Assembly (NCBI GenBank): GCA_016192455.1
Contig: JACPUC010000019.1
Coordinates: 248,001 to 312,000 of the forward strand
DNA: 64,000 nucleotides
DNA from: Candidatus Tectimicrobiota bacterium
GTDB taxonomy: Bacteria > JACPUC01
Reading direction: 5' to 3'
This document shows positions 52,139 through 61,622 of the stretch, in pieces (position 1 is the first letter of the stretch; each line of letters opens with the position of its first letter). The notes below the pieces were generated by a model. It made no database searches, was not told the DNA's origin, and was given only the letters and a program-made list of their open reading frames with translations. The translations under genes were made by a program, and so were the position numbers.

Positions 52139-52960
52139 ATGATCATCCACGACTGGAACGGCGACCTCATGGTCATCTACCAGATGGATCACGGTGATCT
52201 GGCCGCCCAGTTCGAGCGGTCCTGGGGGAACACCACCTTCGCCCCAGCCGAGCCCAGCCAGGCGATGGCCCATGCCACCTCCTGGCACGACAACGGCTGG
52301 ATCGAGTACGACGCGAAGCCCCGCGTCAATCCACAGACGCGCCGCCCTTACCGGCTGCATGAGGTGCCGGCCACCGAGCACTTGGAGTTCTACAAGGCGG
52401 GCATCGGCAAGGTGATCCGTGAGGATGCGTACGCGGGCCTCCTGGTGAGCATGCACCTGACGGGCCTCTACCAGCAGCGCTACGGGCTCGACGGCGGCAT
52501 GCCGAGCTTCATCGAGCGCGCCGCCCCGGAGGCGCGGGAAAACGTGCGCGCCTTCATCGCCCAGCTCGAGCGCGAGCAGGCCGAGCTGCGCGCCCGCCTG
52601 CAGCACAACCCTGCGTATGCCGCCGCCGTGGAGGACCGCTGGCTGTGGACGAACTACCGCCTCCTGCAGGTGTTCGACCAGATCTCGCTCTTCTTCTGCT
52701 TCTTTCGTCCCGGCGCGACACGCACGATCAAGGCCGCGCCCCGCACCTACGACGGCGCGGAGGTGACCCTTCGGGTCACGGCCCTGGATGCCTCGCGCGT
52801 CGTCGTCGTCCCGTTCCCGTTCGCCCATGCCGAAACCGAGGTGACGCTGCGCGTCAAACGGCTCCCCAATCGCACCTATGCCGATGACGACGACGTGCGA
52901 GCCACGCTAAACGCGGCTCCATTCCAGGCGCTCCGATATATCCTCGCGGCCGTGGCGTGA
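52139..52960 (+). CDS. DUF3891 family protein
   Basis: A 273-residue protein matching DUF3891 from its first residue: MIIHDWNGDLMVIYQMDHG, LAAQFERSWGN, the His-Asp segment ATSWHDNGWIEYD near residue 50, EHLEFYKAGIGK and the histidine in GLLVSMHLTGLYQQRYG near 105. The conserved His/Asp pairs suggest a metal-dependent hydrolase of HD type, but no member function is established that I can cite. ATG at 52139 has AGGAG seven bases upstream; the upstream extension of the frame is not coding. It stands alone, with panE 185 bases downstream. Confidence 0.82.
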   Translation: MIIHDWNGDLMVIYQMDHGDLAAQFERSWGNTTFAPAEPSQAMAHATSWHDNGWIEYDAKPRVNPQTRRPYRLHEVPATEHLEFYKAGIGKVIREDAYAGLLVSMHLTGLYQQRYGLDGGMPSFIERAAPEARENVRAFIAQLEREQAELRARLQHNPAYAAAVEDRWLWTNYRLLQVFDQISLFFCFFRPGATRTIKAAPRTYDGAEVTLRVTALDASRVVVVPFPFAHAETEVTLRVKRLPNRTYADDDDVRATLNAAPFQALRYILAAVA

Positions 52961-53145
52961 GCGCCTCCCCGGGCGTTCGAACGACAAGGGAAAGCAGGCA
53001 AGGAGCATCCCGTTCCTCGGCAGGAGACGAGGAGCAGGCGCCGGCGGCTCAGGCACAGGTTGCCCGTGCGTCTCGCACTCTCACCGCGGCCGGCGACAAT
53101 GATACCTCGAGATCTCCAACCACTCGCTGAGAGGAGCGTTCCACT

Positions 53146-54078
53146 ATGACTGTACTCGTGGTCGGCTGCGGCTCCCTGGGGGGGCTCTACGCGGCCGCGC
53201 TCACCCGCGTCGGCGAGGTGTGGGCGTTGGATGCCTCCCAGGAACACGTTGCCGCCATCAACGCCGGGGGTCTGCGCCTCCGCGGCCTCGAGGAGATGAC
53301 GGCGCCGGTGCGCGCCACGGCGGACCCCGCCTCCCTCGCCGGAGAGCGCTTCGAGCTCGTCATCGTGGCGGTGAAGTCGACCGCCACGCGCGCCGCCGTG
53401 CGGGCGGTCGCCTCCTACCTCAAGGGCGCGCCGGTTCTCTCCATCCAGAACGGTCTCGGCAATGAAGAGATCATCCGCGAGGAGGTTGAGGGACCGGTCC
53501 TGCAGGGTGTGTCGTTGCTGGCCGCGCTGCTGACCGGGCCGGGGGAGGTGAAGAAGAACCTCGATGGCCTCACCTACATCGGACCGTTCATGAGCGACAG
53601 CGGCCTTCAGGCGACGCGCGCCCAGGCGGACGAAGCCGGCGCCTTGCTGCGCGCCGCCGGCATGGAGGTGGAGGTCCGCGACGATATCCGCGACGTGGTG
53701 TGGACGAAGTTGATCATGAACTCGACGATCATGCCGATGCGCATGCTCACCCGGCTCGACAGCGTGGGCCTCGTCAGCGTCGCCCCGGTGCGCGCCCTCA
53801 TCGAGGAGATGGCGACGGAGGGCACGGCCGTGATGGCGAAGATGGGGTTGCGCCCCGTCTTCGATCCGCTCTACGTCCTGCAGCGGGCGGCCAAGGAGCG
53901 CACCTCGCCCCATGCCGGCTCGATGAGCCGCGATGTGGCCGCCGGCGTGCAGACGGAGATTGACTTCCTGACCGGCGCCATGGTCGCCGCGGGCGAGCGG
54001 CTGGGGGTGCCGATGCCGAAGTCGAAAGCGTTCTACCAAATCTTCAAGGGCTTTGAGGCTTCGTTCCTGAAAGGTTGA
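53146..54078 (+). CDS. panE: 2-dehydropantoate 2-reductase (ketopantoate reductase family)
   Basis: A 310-residue NADPH-dependent reductase of the PanE/ApbA family. The dinucleotide-binding motif VVGCGSLGGLYAAAL is at residues 5-19, LSIQNGLGNEE near 100 and the catalytic Lys in VWTKLIMNSTIMP near residue 188, followed by the C-terminal helical domain with MSRDVAAGVQTEIDFLTGAMV near 262. In pantothenate synthesis it makes pantoate from ketopantoate, but many paralogues act on other 2-keto acids, and no pan gene is adjacent. GAGAGGAG lies upstream of the ATG. Its last 46 bases overlap the end of comEC on the other strand. Confidence 0.88.
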   Translation: MTVLVVGCGSLGGLYAAALTRVGEVWALDASQEHVAAINAGGLRLRGLEEMTAPVRATADPASLAGERFELVIVAVKSTATRAAVRAVASYLKGAPVLSIQNGLGNEEIIREEVEGPVLQGVSLLAALLTGPGEVKKNLDGLTYIGPFMSDSGLQATRAQADEAGALLRAAGMEVEVRDDIRDVVWTKLIMNSTIMPMRMLTRLDSVGLVSVAPVRALIEEMATEGTAVMAKMGLRPVFDPLYVLQRAAKERTSPHAGSMSRDVAAGVQTEIDFLTGAMVAAGERLGVPMPKSKAFYQIFKGFEASFLKG

Positions 54079-56765
54079 GGGCCCTGCCGCGCCGCGGGCG
54101 CCAGCGTTCGCCCCAGGGAGCTGCCCGGCTCTCCTGCCACGACCAGGGGCTCCCGTGTCTGCGGCCTGCGTTCCAGAACCTCCACCTGCGGCGCGGCGCG
54201 GGGAACGGTGGGGAGCAGTCGCAGGGTGCGTCCATCCGTCTCCACGACAATGGCGCCTTGCGCCGCCGTCGTGTAGAGCGGGATGCCATGCTCCGCGTAG
54301 CGGCGCACCACGCTCGGCGCTGGATGGCCATAGCGGTTGTAGAGGCCCGCCGAGACGACCGCCGCCCGCGGACGCACGACGTCGAGAAACGCCGCCGTGC
54401 TGGAGGTGCGGCTGCCATGGTGCGGCACCTTCAGGATCGTGCTGGCAAGGTCGGCGGAGGAGGCCAGCAGCCACCTCTCGGTCTCCGCTCCGATATCGCT
54501 CGTGAAGAGCACGCTCGCCCCCCCGAAGACGAGACGCAACACCAGGGAACGATGGTTCTCGTCGGAGAGGCGTCGCCTGTCATGGGGGGGCGGAGTCTCG
54601 CCGGCGCTGAGGACCGCAACATACGTCGCCTCACCGAGGGGGATGCGCATCCCCGCCCGCAGCGCCCCAAGCCGCGCGCCCGCCTGTCGGGCGGCCACTT
54701 CCAGCTCGGAGGTGTCGAAGCTGCGCGGCGCCGCCGTGTTGGTCCACACCTCCCGCACCCCATAGCGCTCGATGAGGAAGGGCAGCCCGCCGGTATGGTC
54801 GCCATCGCGGTGCGTGGCCACCGCCACGTCGAGGCGTCGAATGCCGCGCGCCCGCAGGTACGGGGCGACGATGGCGGCGCCGGCATCGTCGCCGCCCTTC
54901 CAGCGACTGCCGGCGTCGACGAGGAGGACGCGTCCATCCGGCAGCTCCGCCACGGCGGCATCCCCCTGCCCCACGTTGAGGAAGGCCACCCTGAGGAGCC
55001 CCGTCGCCCGACGCGGCAGGTAGGGCGGCAGCGCCAGCAGCAGCATGGCGGCGAGGGCTGCAACCCCGCCGCAGCGCAGCATGCGCGCCGCTCTCCCCGC
55101 GGCAACCCAAGCCGCGCTCAGCAACCCCAGGCCCAGGTACGCCAGCGCCAGAACCGCCAGCGAGGGCGTGACGACGTGGAGCACCGCCCCAGGCAGCGCT
55201 GGCGCCAGCTCGCTCACCTTCAGGAGCAGCGTGGTGCACAAGGCGCTGGCCTGCAACGGCAGCCACGCGGCGCTTGGCGAGAGGAGCCCCACCATAGCGC
55301 CCAGGAGACCGCTCGGAACGGCAAGCGAGGCCAGGGGAACCGCCAGGAGGTTGGCAGGCAAGCTCCAAGGATAGACGACGCCGAAGTGGTAGGCGAGGAT
55401 CGGCAGGGTGGCGAGCCAGGCCGCCAGCGAGACGAGGAAGGAGAGCATCAGCTTCCGGCTCCACCACCGGGGTTGCTCCAGCCCGGCCTGCCGAAACGGG
55501 TTCCGCGCCTCTCGCAGGCGCAGCAACCGCAGCGCCACGGCAATCCCCGCCACGGCCCCAAAGGAGAGCTGGAATCCCGCCTCATAAACGGAGCCTGGCA
55601 TCCACAGCAGCACCACCAGCCCGGCAAGCGCCAGGCTATGGAAGACGTAGCGCTGTCGATCCACCACATGCGCCCCGTAGAAGGCGGCTCCCATGAGGAG
55701 CGCGCGCGTGGTGGAAACTTGAAACCCGACCAGCGCGGCGTAGAAGAGCATCGGCCAGAGCGCCGCGAATGCCGCCACCCGCCGGGAGCTGACGCACCAG
55801 GCCCAGCGCCGCACCAGGCAGCCGTTCAGCAGCGCCAGGAACAGACGTACCACGCCGTAGCTGGCCACGCCGACGAAGCCGACGTGCAAGCCGGAAACGG
55901 CCAGGAGATGGGCGAGGCCGCTCTTCGTCAGGTTCTCCTCGTGGGTGCGGGTGAGCTGCCCGCGATCACTGAAAAGGATCGCCCGCATCACCCCCGCCGT
56001 CGGCCGCGCCACCTGCCAACTGAGGAGCTGCTCAATGCGTCGCCTCGCGGCTGCCAGGAACAGGCCGAGCTGCGTCCCCTGGCCGCGCTCGAGGAGGTCC
56101 ACCCGCAGCCACGAGGTGGCCCCACCCCGCACGAAGATGCCGCGTGTTCCCAGGTAGCGCTGATAGTTGAACTCGCCCGGGTTATGAGAGCGGTACGTCT
56201 TGCGCAGCATGACGCCGCGCACCACGATGCGATCGCCGTAGTGAACATACGCCCAGGTCTCGTAGACCTTGAGGAGGACGCGGCCGCTCACCGGCAGGTC
56301 GACGCTGGGGAGGTACGACTTTCCCTCGTAGACCAGGCGCTCGGCCTCGAGTGTCACCAGGACCGCCTCGCGGCGTTGCGTCGGCGGCGCGACGACGCGG
56401 CCATAGAGATCAGCGCGGGCGTCGCGGAGATGGTGCAGGAGATGCTGCCGTGAACGGGGAGCGGCGGTCCACCAGCTTCGGCTGCCGCCCAGCAGAGCCG
56501 CGCCGCTGGCGAGGAGGATGAGGAGGGCCAGCGGGCGCCGCCACGGCGGCGTGGCGCGGCGCCCCCCCAGCAGAGCCGGCAGCAGGGCGAGAGCGGGAAT
56601 GGCCAGCCACCACAGCGCCACGCCGGCCAAGAGGATTCCCGCAACCACTCCGCCCAGCACGGCCAGCATCCGCGCCAGGGGCCCTTGCAGCGCGCGTGCC
56701 ATGACCTCCCCTGGCGGCGTCGCGTTCACAGCTACCACGGCCTGCTCGGAGTCCAGCCTCACCAT
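54033..56765 (-). CDS. comEC: ComEC/Rec2-type DNA uptake channel with MBL nuclease domain
   Basis: A 910-residue inner-membrane protein of full ComEC length, which carries single-stranded DNA into the cell during transformation. Order: a short membrane region, an OB-fold DUF4131 domain (about 100-230, with RSHNPGEFNYQRYLGTRGIF), the Competence membrane domain (about 245-560, opening LLAVSGLHVGFVG) and a C-terminal MBL domain (about 600-880) with VGQGDAAVAELPDG, HRDGDHTGG near 645 and VPHHGSRTSS near 780. All metal ligands of the MBL motif are present, so nuclease activity is plausible. ATG at 56765 with GAGGA five bases upstream is preferred over a TTG at 56789. Confidence 0.92.
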   Translation of the reverse strand: MVRLDSEQAVVAVNATPPGEVMARALQGPLARMLAVLGGVVAGILLAGVALWWLAIPALALLPALLGGRRATPPWRRPLALLILLASGAALLGGSRSWWTAAPRSRQHLLHHLRDARADLYGRVVAPPTQRREAVLVTLEAERLVYEGKSYLPSVDLPVSGRVLLKVYETWAYVHYGDRIVVRGVMLRKTYRSHNPGEFNYQRYLGTRGIFVRGGATSWLRVDLLERGQGTQLGLFLAAARRRIEQLLSWQVARPTAGVMRAILFSDRGQLTRTHEENLTKSGLAHLLAVSGLHVGFVGVASYGVVRLFLALLNGCLVRRWAWCVSSRRVAAFAALWPMLFYAALVGFQVSTTRALLMGAAFYGAHVVDRQRYVFHSLALAGLVVLLWMPGSVYEAGFQLSFGAVAGIAVALRLLRLREARNPFRQAGLEQPRWWSRKLMLSFLVSLAAWLATLPILAYHFGVVYPWSLPANLLAVPLASLAVPSGLLGAMVGLLSPSAAWLPLQASALCTTLLLKVSELAPALPGAVLHVVTPSLAVLALAYLGLGLLSAAWVAAGRAARMLRCGGVAALAAMLLLALPPYLPRRATGLLRVAFLNVGQGDAAVAELPDGRVLLVDAGSRWKGGDDAGAAIVAPYLRARGIRRLDVAVATHRDGDHTGGLPFLIERYGVREVWTNTAAPRSFDTSELEVAARQAGARLGALRAGMRIPLGEATYVAVLSAGETPPPHDRRRLSDENHRSLVLRLVFGGASVLFTSDIGAETERWLLASSADLASTILKVPHHGSRTSSTAAFLDVVRPRAAVVSAGLYNRYGHPAPSVVRRYAEHGIPLYTTAAQGAIVVETDGRTLRLLPTVPRAAPQVEVLERRPQTREPLVVAGEPGSSLGRTLAPAARQGPQPFRNEASKPLKIW

Positions 56766-56835
56766 GGATGTCCTCGGCCAGCACACCAAGAACTGGAGGG
56801 AATGCTTGACATGGTACGCAAAATGTTAAAAGCAG

Positions 56836-56856
56836 CAAGCGAAAAATGTTCGCTTG
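56836..56856. promoter_or_regulatory. Perfect inverted repeat between comEC and mtnP
   Basis: CAAGCGAA (56836-56843), five-base loop, TTCGCTTG (56849-56856). It lies in the divergent control region, just upstream of the mtnP -35 box and about 75 bases before comEC, so it fits an operator better than a terminator, although T-rich sequence follows it. Confidence 0.4.
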
Positions 56857-56864
56857 TCCTTTTC

Positions 56865-56894
56865 TTGACCAGCCGCCGCGCGGGGTGCTATAGT
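56865..56894 (+). promoter_or_regulatory. Sigma-70-type promoter of the mtnP-hemL-ftsB operon
   Basis: TTGACC (56865-56870), 18-base spacer, TATAGT (56889-56894), both five of six matches. Predicted leader of about 160 bases. Confidence 0.55.
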
Positions 56895-57062
56895 TAAGAC
56901 CGTGATGGACGCAGCCGCGCGCCGCGAGGCTCGTGCCGCCGCCGCATGGGAGAAGGATGGAACCGCTGGCGTGCCTCCGTGCGGCACGCTGACGGTGGGA
57001 GCGAGGCGGCGGGCGCCGCGGCGATCGGCCACAGAAACAGCCACCCAGGCCAGGGCAAGGAG

Positions 57063-57944
57063 ATGCGAGGCGTGCGGGTGGGCGTACTGGGAGGGAGTGG
57101 ACTCTACGACCTGCCTGGCTTGTCGGAGACCGAGCAGGTGCCGGTGACGACGCCGTTCGGCGATCCCTCGGATGTCTACGTAAGAGGGAACCTGGGCGGG
57201 GTGGAGGTCTTCTTCCTGGCGCGTCATGGCCGCGGCCACCGCCTCATGCCGACCGAGCTGAACTACCGCGCCAACATCTACGGCTTCAAGCAGCTCGGCG
57301 TGGAGTGGGTCATCGCGGTGAGCGCCGTCGGCAGCCTGCGCGAGGACCTGGCGCCGGGACACCTCTGCATCCCCGACCAGTTTTACGATAATACCCGACA
57401 CCGCCCCCTCACCTTTTACGGCGAAGGCGTGGTGGTGCATGTCGCCATGGCTGACCCCGTCTGCCCGCACCTCTGCGACCTCCTCGCCAGCAGCGCCGAG
57501 CGGCTTGGCGCAACGGTCCGCAAGGGGGGCACCTACCTGTGCATCGAGGGGCCGCAGTTCTCCACGCGGAGCGAATCGCTCATTTACCGCCAGTGGGGCG
57601 TTGATGTCATCGGCATGACGAACATGCCCGAGGCCAAGCTGGCGCGCGAGGCCGAGATTTGCTACGCGACGCTGGCCATGGTCACGGACTACGACTGCTG
57701 GCACGAGTCGGAAGCGAGCGTGGACGTCGATCAGATCCTGCGGGTCCTGCAGCAGAACGCCATGACAGCCCAGGCGATCATCGCCGAGATGCTGCCCCGC
57801 ATCAAACCGTTGCGCACCTGCCCCTGCGCCCGCGCCTTGGAGAATGCCATCCTCACCAATCCGGCGAGCATCCCGTTCGTGCGGCGACAGCAACTCGACC
57901 TGCTGCTCGGCCCCTACCTGCGTACGCGCGAGGGAGACCGCTAG
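57063..57944 (+). CDS. mtnP: S-methyl-5'-thioadenosine phosphorylase
   Basis: A 293-residue phosphorylase of the PNP/MTAP family that converts methylthioadenosine and phosphate to adenine and methylthioribose-1-phosphate in methionine salvage. Seen: [15 protein letters not shown] at the N-terminus, phosphate-site [21 protein letters not shown] in pieces near residue 56, [15 protein letters not shown] near 88, and the substrate site [13 protein letters not shown] near 160 with [21 protein letters not shown] following. GMTNMPEA rather than the GM(S/T)xxPE of purine phosphorylases fits MtnP. ATG at 57063 is taken; a GTG at 57072 has better-spaced AAGGAG. hemL begins one base after its stop. Confidence 0.9.
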   Translation: MRGVRVGVLGGSGLYDLPGLSETEQVPVTTPFGDPSDVYVRGNLGGVEVFFLARHGRGHRLMPTELNYRANIYGFKQLGVEWVIAVSAVGSLREDLAPGHLCIPDQFYDNTRHRPLTFYGEGVVVHVAMADPVCPHLCDLLASSAERLGATVRKGGTYLCIEGPQFSTRSESLIYRQWGVDVIGMTNMPEAKLAREAEICYATLAMVTDYDCWHESEASVDVDQILRVLQQNAMTAQAIIAEMLPRIKPLRTCPCARALENAILTNPASIPFVRRQQLDLLLGPYLRTREGDR

Positions 57945-57945
57945 C

Positions 57946-59226
57946 GTGCCTTCATCTCACGAGCTCTTCGCTGAAGCCCAACGCTGCCTCGTCGGCGGCG
58001 TCAACAGTCCGGTGCGGGCCTACCGCGCCGTGGGTGGCCAGCCGCCGTTCATCGCCCGGGCCGCCGGCGCGCGCATCGAGGACGTGGAGGGGAAGAGCTA
58101 CATCGACTACGTGGGAACGTGGGGCCCGGCGATCCTCGGCCACGCCCACCCCGAGGTGGTGACGGCCATCCAGAAGGCGGCGGAGCAGGGCACGAGCTTC
58201 GGCGCCCCAACCGCTCTCGAAGTGGAGATGGCCTCCCTGCTCATCGAGGCGGTGCCCTCCATCGAGCGCGTGCGCATGGTGAACTCCGGCACCGAAGCCA
58301 CCATGGCCGCCGTACGCCTGGCCCGCGGGTTTACCGGGCGGGACAAGATCATCAAGCTTGCAGGCTGCTACCACGGGCATGCCGACAGCCTCCTCGTCAA
58401 GGCGGGTTCGGGGGTGCTTACCTTCGGCACCCCTGACAGCGCCGGCGTGCCGGCCGACGTCGCCCGCTCCACCATCATCCTGCCCTTCAACGATGCCGCC
58501 GCCGCGCGCCGCGTCTTCGAAGCCGAGGGGAGCAGCATCGCCGGCCTCATCATCGAGCCTGTCGCGGGCAACATGGGCGTGATTCCCCCCCGCGACGGCT
58601 ACCTGGCGGAGCTGCGCGAGATCACCCGCCGGCACGACGCCCTGCTCATCTTCGATGAGGTGATGACCGGGTTCCGCGTCGCCTACGGCGGGGCGCAGGA
58701 GCTTTACGGGGTGCGGCCCGACCTCACCTGCCTCGGCAAAATCATCGGCGGGGGATTGCCGGTCGGCGCCTTCGGCGGGCGGCGTGACATCATGGAGAAG
58801 CTGGCCCCGCTCGGTCCGGTGTATCAAGCGGGAACCCTGTCGGGCAACCCGCTCGCTATGACGGCGGGGATCACGACCTTGCGCCTGTTGCGCCGCGGTG
58901 GGGTCTACACGCAGCTCGAAGCCACCTCCGCGGCCCTCGCCGAGGGCTTGGCCGCGGCCGCGAAGGACGCCGGCATCCCCTGCCAGCTCACCCGGGTCGG
59001 CTCGATGCTCTGCTGCTTCTTCACGGCCGCCCCAGTGCGCAATTACGACGAGGCGCGGCAGAGCGACACAAAGAGGTTCGAGCGCTTCTTCCGCAGCATG
59101 CTCGGGTCGGGAGTCTACCTAGCACCCTCACAGTTCGAGGCCTGGTTCGTCTCCCTCGCCCACAGCATGGACGACATCGCGGCCACGGCTGCGGCGGCCC
59201 GCAAAGCGCTCAAGGGCCTGCGCTAG
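57946..59226 (+). CDS. hemL: Glutamate-1-semialdehyde 2,1-aminomutase
   Basis: A 426-residue PLP enzyme that makes 5-aminolevulinate from glutamate-1-semialdehyde in the C5 tetrapyrrole pathway. Landmarks: [16 protein letters not shown] near residue 15, [16 protein letters not shown] near 110, [16 protein letters not shown] near 140, [11 protein letters not shown] near 233, the PLP-lysine in [17 protein letters not shown] near 263 and [13 protein letters not shown] near 292. Start GTG at 57946 gives the usual beginning ([16 protein letters not shown]); AGGGAG lies about ten bases upstream, inside mtnP's last codons. The start follows the mtnP stop by one base, so the two are coupled. It can supply the cobalamin cluster with tetrapyrrole precursor. 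Confidence 0.95.
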   Translation: MPSSHELFAEAQRCLVGGVNSPVRAYRAVGGQPPFIARAAGARIEDVEGKSYIDYVGTWGPAILGHAHPEVVTAIQKAAEQGTSFGAPTALEVEMASLLIEAVPSIERVRMVNSGTEATMAAVRLARGFTGRDKIIKLAGCYHGHADSLLVKAGSGVLTFGTPDSAGVPADVARSTIILPFNDAAAARRVFEAEGSSIAGLIIEPVAGNMGVIPPRDGYLAELREITRRHDALLIFDEVMTGFRVAYGGAQELYGVRPDLTCLGKIIGGGLPVGAFGGRRDIMEKLAPLGPVYQAGTLSGNPLAMTAGITTLRLLRRGGVYTQLEATSAALAEGLAAAAKDAGIPCQLTRVGSMLCCFFTAAPVRNYDEARQSDTKRFERFFRSMLGSGVYLAPSQFEAWFVSLAHSMDDIAATAAAARKALKGLR

Positions 59227-59245
59227 GTGGGAGTGCCAGATCGCC

Positions 59246-59602
59246 ATGAGAGAACGTTGGCAAGACCAAGAGAGCACGTATGGCAACGGGTCGCGGCGGC
59301 GCTGGGCCTCGCTCCTCCTCTGGATCAGCGCCGCCTTCTTCGTCGGCATGGCGGTGCTCGCCACGGTCAGCGACAACGGCTTCCTGGAGTGGCTCCATCT
59401 GCGGGCACGGTACGCCCAGCTTGAACAACTCATTCAACGCACCGAAGAGCAGAACGCCAGGCTCGCCGAAGAGATCCATGCCCTGAAGACCAACTACGCC
59501 AGCATTGAACGGTACGCGCGCGAAGAGTTGGGGTGGGTCAAGGACGGCGAGACCGTCTACCTCCTTCCGCATGGAGAACGGAATGACAGCGCTGTCCGGT
59601 AA
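59246..59602 (+). CDS. FtsB/DivIC-like septum formation initiator
   Basis: A 118-residue single-pass protein of the septum formation initiator family. A basic N-terminus is followed by one membrane helix (about residues 22-42, LLLWISAAFFVGMAVLATV), a coiled coil (about 52-85, RARYAQLEQLIQRTEEQNARL) and the family ending IERYAREELGWVKDGETVYLL. FtsB links FtsL and FtsQ in the divisome. It starts 19 bases after hemL and is probably in the same transcript, last gene before the tRNA. Length and layout are normal for the family. Confidence 0.85.
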   Translation: MRERWQDQESTYGNGSRRRWASLLLWISAAFFVGMAVLATVSDNGFLEWLHLRARYAQLEQLIQRTEEQNARLAEEIHALKTNYASIERYAREELGWVKDGETVYLLPHGERNDSAVR

Positions 59603-59810
59603 GCTCGCGAGCTTTCTTCTGCAAGAGGATGCCGTCGTGAGATCGCGGGCGTGATGCTGCGTTGAACGCCGGAGCTCCGCTAACCGGGGCTGGGCTGTCG
59701 GAGGTCTCGGAACAGTCCCTCCACGTGCCGCTGTGGCGGCTCACACTTCTTTGCCAGGAGTCGAAGCCGCGGCGGCGGACGGCGGCTGGCCAGCGCGGGC
59801 ATGCTGCCAT

Positions 59811-59842
59811 AAAAAAACGCCGCGCAAGCACGCTGCGAGGCG
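59811..59842 (-). terminator. Minus-strand terminator beyond the integrase
   Basis: Minus strand: a stem of 4+4 base pairs with one mismatch (59818-59826 with 59834-59842), then seven T residues (59811-59817). It would stop transcription arriving from the integrase gene through the tRNA. Confidence 0.45.
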
Positions 59843-59850
59843 CTTCCACC

Positions 59851-59879
59851 TTGACGCGCGAGATAGATTGCTCTAAGAT
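59851..59879 (+). promoter_or_regulatory. Promoter of tRNA-fMet
   Basis: TTGACG (59851-59856), exact 17-base spacer, TAAGAT (59874-59879), 23 bases before the mature tRNA. Spacing and position are typical for a tRNA gene. Confidence 0.55.
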
Positions 59880-59902
59880 AATCTTGCAACAGAGAGGCAT
59901 GG

Positions 59903-59979
<77 letters not shown>

Positions 59980-59985
59980 ATACAA

Positions 59986-61101
59986 TCAATGGGTTGCGGC
60001 CTCGCCGTGACCCATTTTTTCATGGATTGTCCGAAAATTGTCCGAATTCTGTCCGCGCAGGTAGTTCTGCATGCGCCTCATTGCGTCGCGGAGATCACGC
60101 TCGTTGGTGATGTCGTAGCGGTCGAAAACGCTCCGCGTGCGGTGGCCGCTTACCGCCATCGCCACCGTTTCCGGCACCCCTGCCCGCACCATGTTGCGTA
60201 CCGCCGTACGGCGCAGGTCATGGAAGAGCTTTCCCGGCACCCCAGCCTCCCGGCAGGCGTTCCGCCAGGATTTGCGAAACTCGCGGATCATGCGACCGTC
60301 GCAATGAAAGACGTATTCTGCTAGGAACGTGGTCTTCCCCGCCTTCACTCGTCGCGCTGCCCAACACCGCTCAATCAACTCCCAGAGGTCCCCCTCAAGG
60401 CTGAGGGTGCGTCCCCGCTCATTCTTGGACGCCTCAGGCTTCAGGTGCGCCACACGACCCCCACGGTCAATATCAGACCATGTAAGCGAGGCGATCTCCC
60501 CTTTCCGCCAGCCAGTCAGGTAGGCGAAACGGGTGAAATCCCGCAGGTAGGCAGGGAGTTCTCTCACCACTGGCTCTAATTCGGCATGCTCAAAATACCC
60601 TTGCCTCGCATTCCTTTCGGGAAGCCTTCGTATCCGCGGGCAAGAAGAGACGCGGCCCCGCTCCATCGCAAGCTTGAACGCCTGCCCCAGAAGCTGCGTC
60701 TCCCGGTTGATGGTAGCAGGCTTTCGCCCAGCCTCTAACCGCTGAAGGATATAGCGGTCAACGTCCTCCGCCGTCACATCTACGACCCGTCGTTGCCCGA
60801 AGCTGTCTTCAATAGCGCGGAGATGTGACCGAAACTGTGCTGCACCCTTCCCACCTTGCAGCTCGTAATGCTGCCGAAGAGCTTGAAACAACTCACTCAC
60901 CAGAATGCGCTCTTGCTCAGGGCCTATGAACTGTCGAGCACCAAGCTGATCTGCTGCCACCTCGCGGAGCCTCTTGCGCAGGAAGCGCTCCGCCTCCCTA
61001 CGATCCTCCGAGCCGCTGCTCTCGCGGTATTCCTGGCCACGGAGGCAGTAGGAAATCCACCACCTCCGGCCTCGTCGGAATACCCGGCCTTGACCATGCA
61101 T
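59986..61101 (-). CDS. int: Tyrosine-recombinase integrase
   Basis: A 371-residue site-specific recombinase. The N-terminal region (about 1-55) looks like an arm-binding domain (VFRRGRRWWISYCLRG), 65-165 is the SAM-like core-binding domain, and the C-terminal catalytic domain has Arg in LTGWRKGEIASLTW near residue 200, HDLRRT near 295, GHRT near 318 and the nucleophile Tyr in FDRYDI near 328: the full R-H-R-H-Y set. It would integrate and excise the element at tRNA-fMet. Its stop is seven bases from the tRNA, the classic arrangement. The HTH gene ends three bases upstream of its ATG, so int and the putative excisionase are co-transcribed. Confidence 0.95.
   Translation of the reverse strand: MHGQGRVFRRGRRWWISYCLRGQEYRESSGSEDRREAERFLRKRLREVAADQLGARQFIGPEQERILVSELFQALRQHYELQGGKGAAQFRSHLRAIEDSFGQRRVVDVTAEDVDRYILQRLEAGRKPATINRETQLLGQAFKLAMERGRVSSCPRIRRLPERNARQGYFEHAELEPVVRELPAYLRDFTRFAYLTGWRKGEIASLTWSDIDRGGRVAHLKPEASKNERGRTLSLEGDLWELIERCWAARRVKAGKTTFLAEYVFHCDGRMIREFRKSWRNACREAGVPGKLFHDLRRTAVRNMVRAGVPETVAMAVSGHRTRSVFDRYDITNERDLRDAMRRMQNYLRGQNSDNFRTIHEKMGHGEAATH
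60026..60057. repeat. Three 11-bp direct repeats beside the attachment site
   Basis: ATTGTCCGAA at 60026 and 60037 and the related TCTGTCCGCG at 60048, spaced exactly 11 bases. They lie in the 3' end of int, about 50 bases from the tRNA. Because 11 is not a multiple of three, the repeat is not due to the protein sequence; integrase or Xis arm sites are possible. Confidence 0.5.
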
Positions 61102-61104
61102 ATG

Positions 61105-61455
61105 TCACGCCCTCCTCTGCTGCTGGCGAATGAAGCGTTCGATCCCCAGGGTCGAGAACCGAACGAACTTCCCCTGCCGCACCACGAACGGCAGGCTACG
61201 GGTACGACGGTAGAGCCAGTCCACCGTCACACACAATTTCGCCGCAGCGTCTTCCACAGTCAAGAGGCGGTCCTCGGCAGGGCCTCCCACGGCATGCCTG
61301 CCATCGGCCTGGAGCGCCAGCAGCCGGCCCATGAGCGCGCCCTGGGCGACGGTGAGCTTCGCCAGCAGCGCTGTTGCCGCTTCCGGCGACAAGGCAGTGA
61401 CCTGTGCTGGGTCGCCTGCGATGTCATCGAGAGATGGAACCGGTACAAGACCCAT
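61105..61455 (-). CDS. Helix-turn-helix (excisionase-type) DNA-binding protein
   Basis: A 116-residue protein. The C-terminal half is a MerR-like HTH_17/excisionase domain: LLTVEDAAAKLCVTVDWLYRRTR (helix-turn-helix, about residues 63-85), then LPFVVRQGKFVRFSTLGIERFIRQQQ, the usual wing and recognition pattern of Xis/AlpA-like proteins. The N-terminal 60 residues are Ala/Leu-rich and may dimerise. Placed three bases before the integrase start, it is the probable recombination directionality factor; it could instead be a repressor. Confidence 0.8.
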   Translation of the reverse strand: MGLVPVPSLDDIAGDPAQVTALSPEAATALLAKLTVAQGALMGRLLALQADGRHAVGGPAEDRLLTVEDAAAKLCVTVDWLYRRTRSLPFVVRQGKFVRFSTLGIERFIRQQQRRA

Positions 61456-61622
61456 CTGTTACCGCTCAGGCCCTCTGGACAAAGGAGGGCCATGATTTCA
61501 CCCTACGCGATCTACATGAACAACCTGCAAGCTCTCATCGAAACGTCCATGTACAGAACCTACTCTTGGGATGAGCGTTTACCAGGAGGCTTACCCCCGA
61601 TCTACGTGAGCCGTGCAGCTTG

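Larger units (their letters stand above)
59603..59902. other. Gap between ftsB-like gene and tRNA-fMet
   Basis: 300 bases. Contains the minus-strand terminator-like hairpin at 59811-59842 and the tRNA promoter at 59851-59879; otherwise empty. Confidence 0.6.

Noticed and set aside
54075-56453. 792-codon open frame on the plus strand
   Set aside because: Antisense shadow of comEC, low-complexity Arg/Gln/Glu-rich translation.
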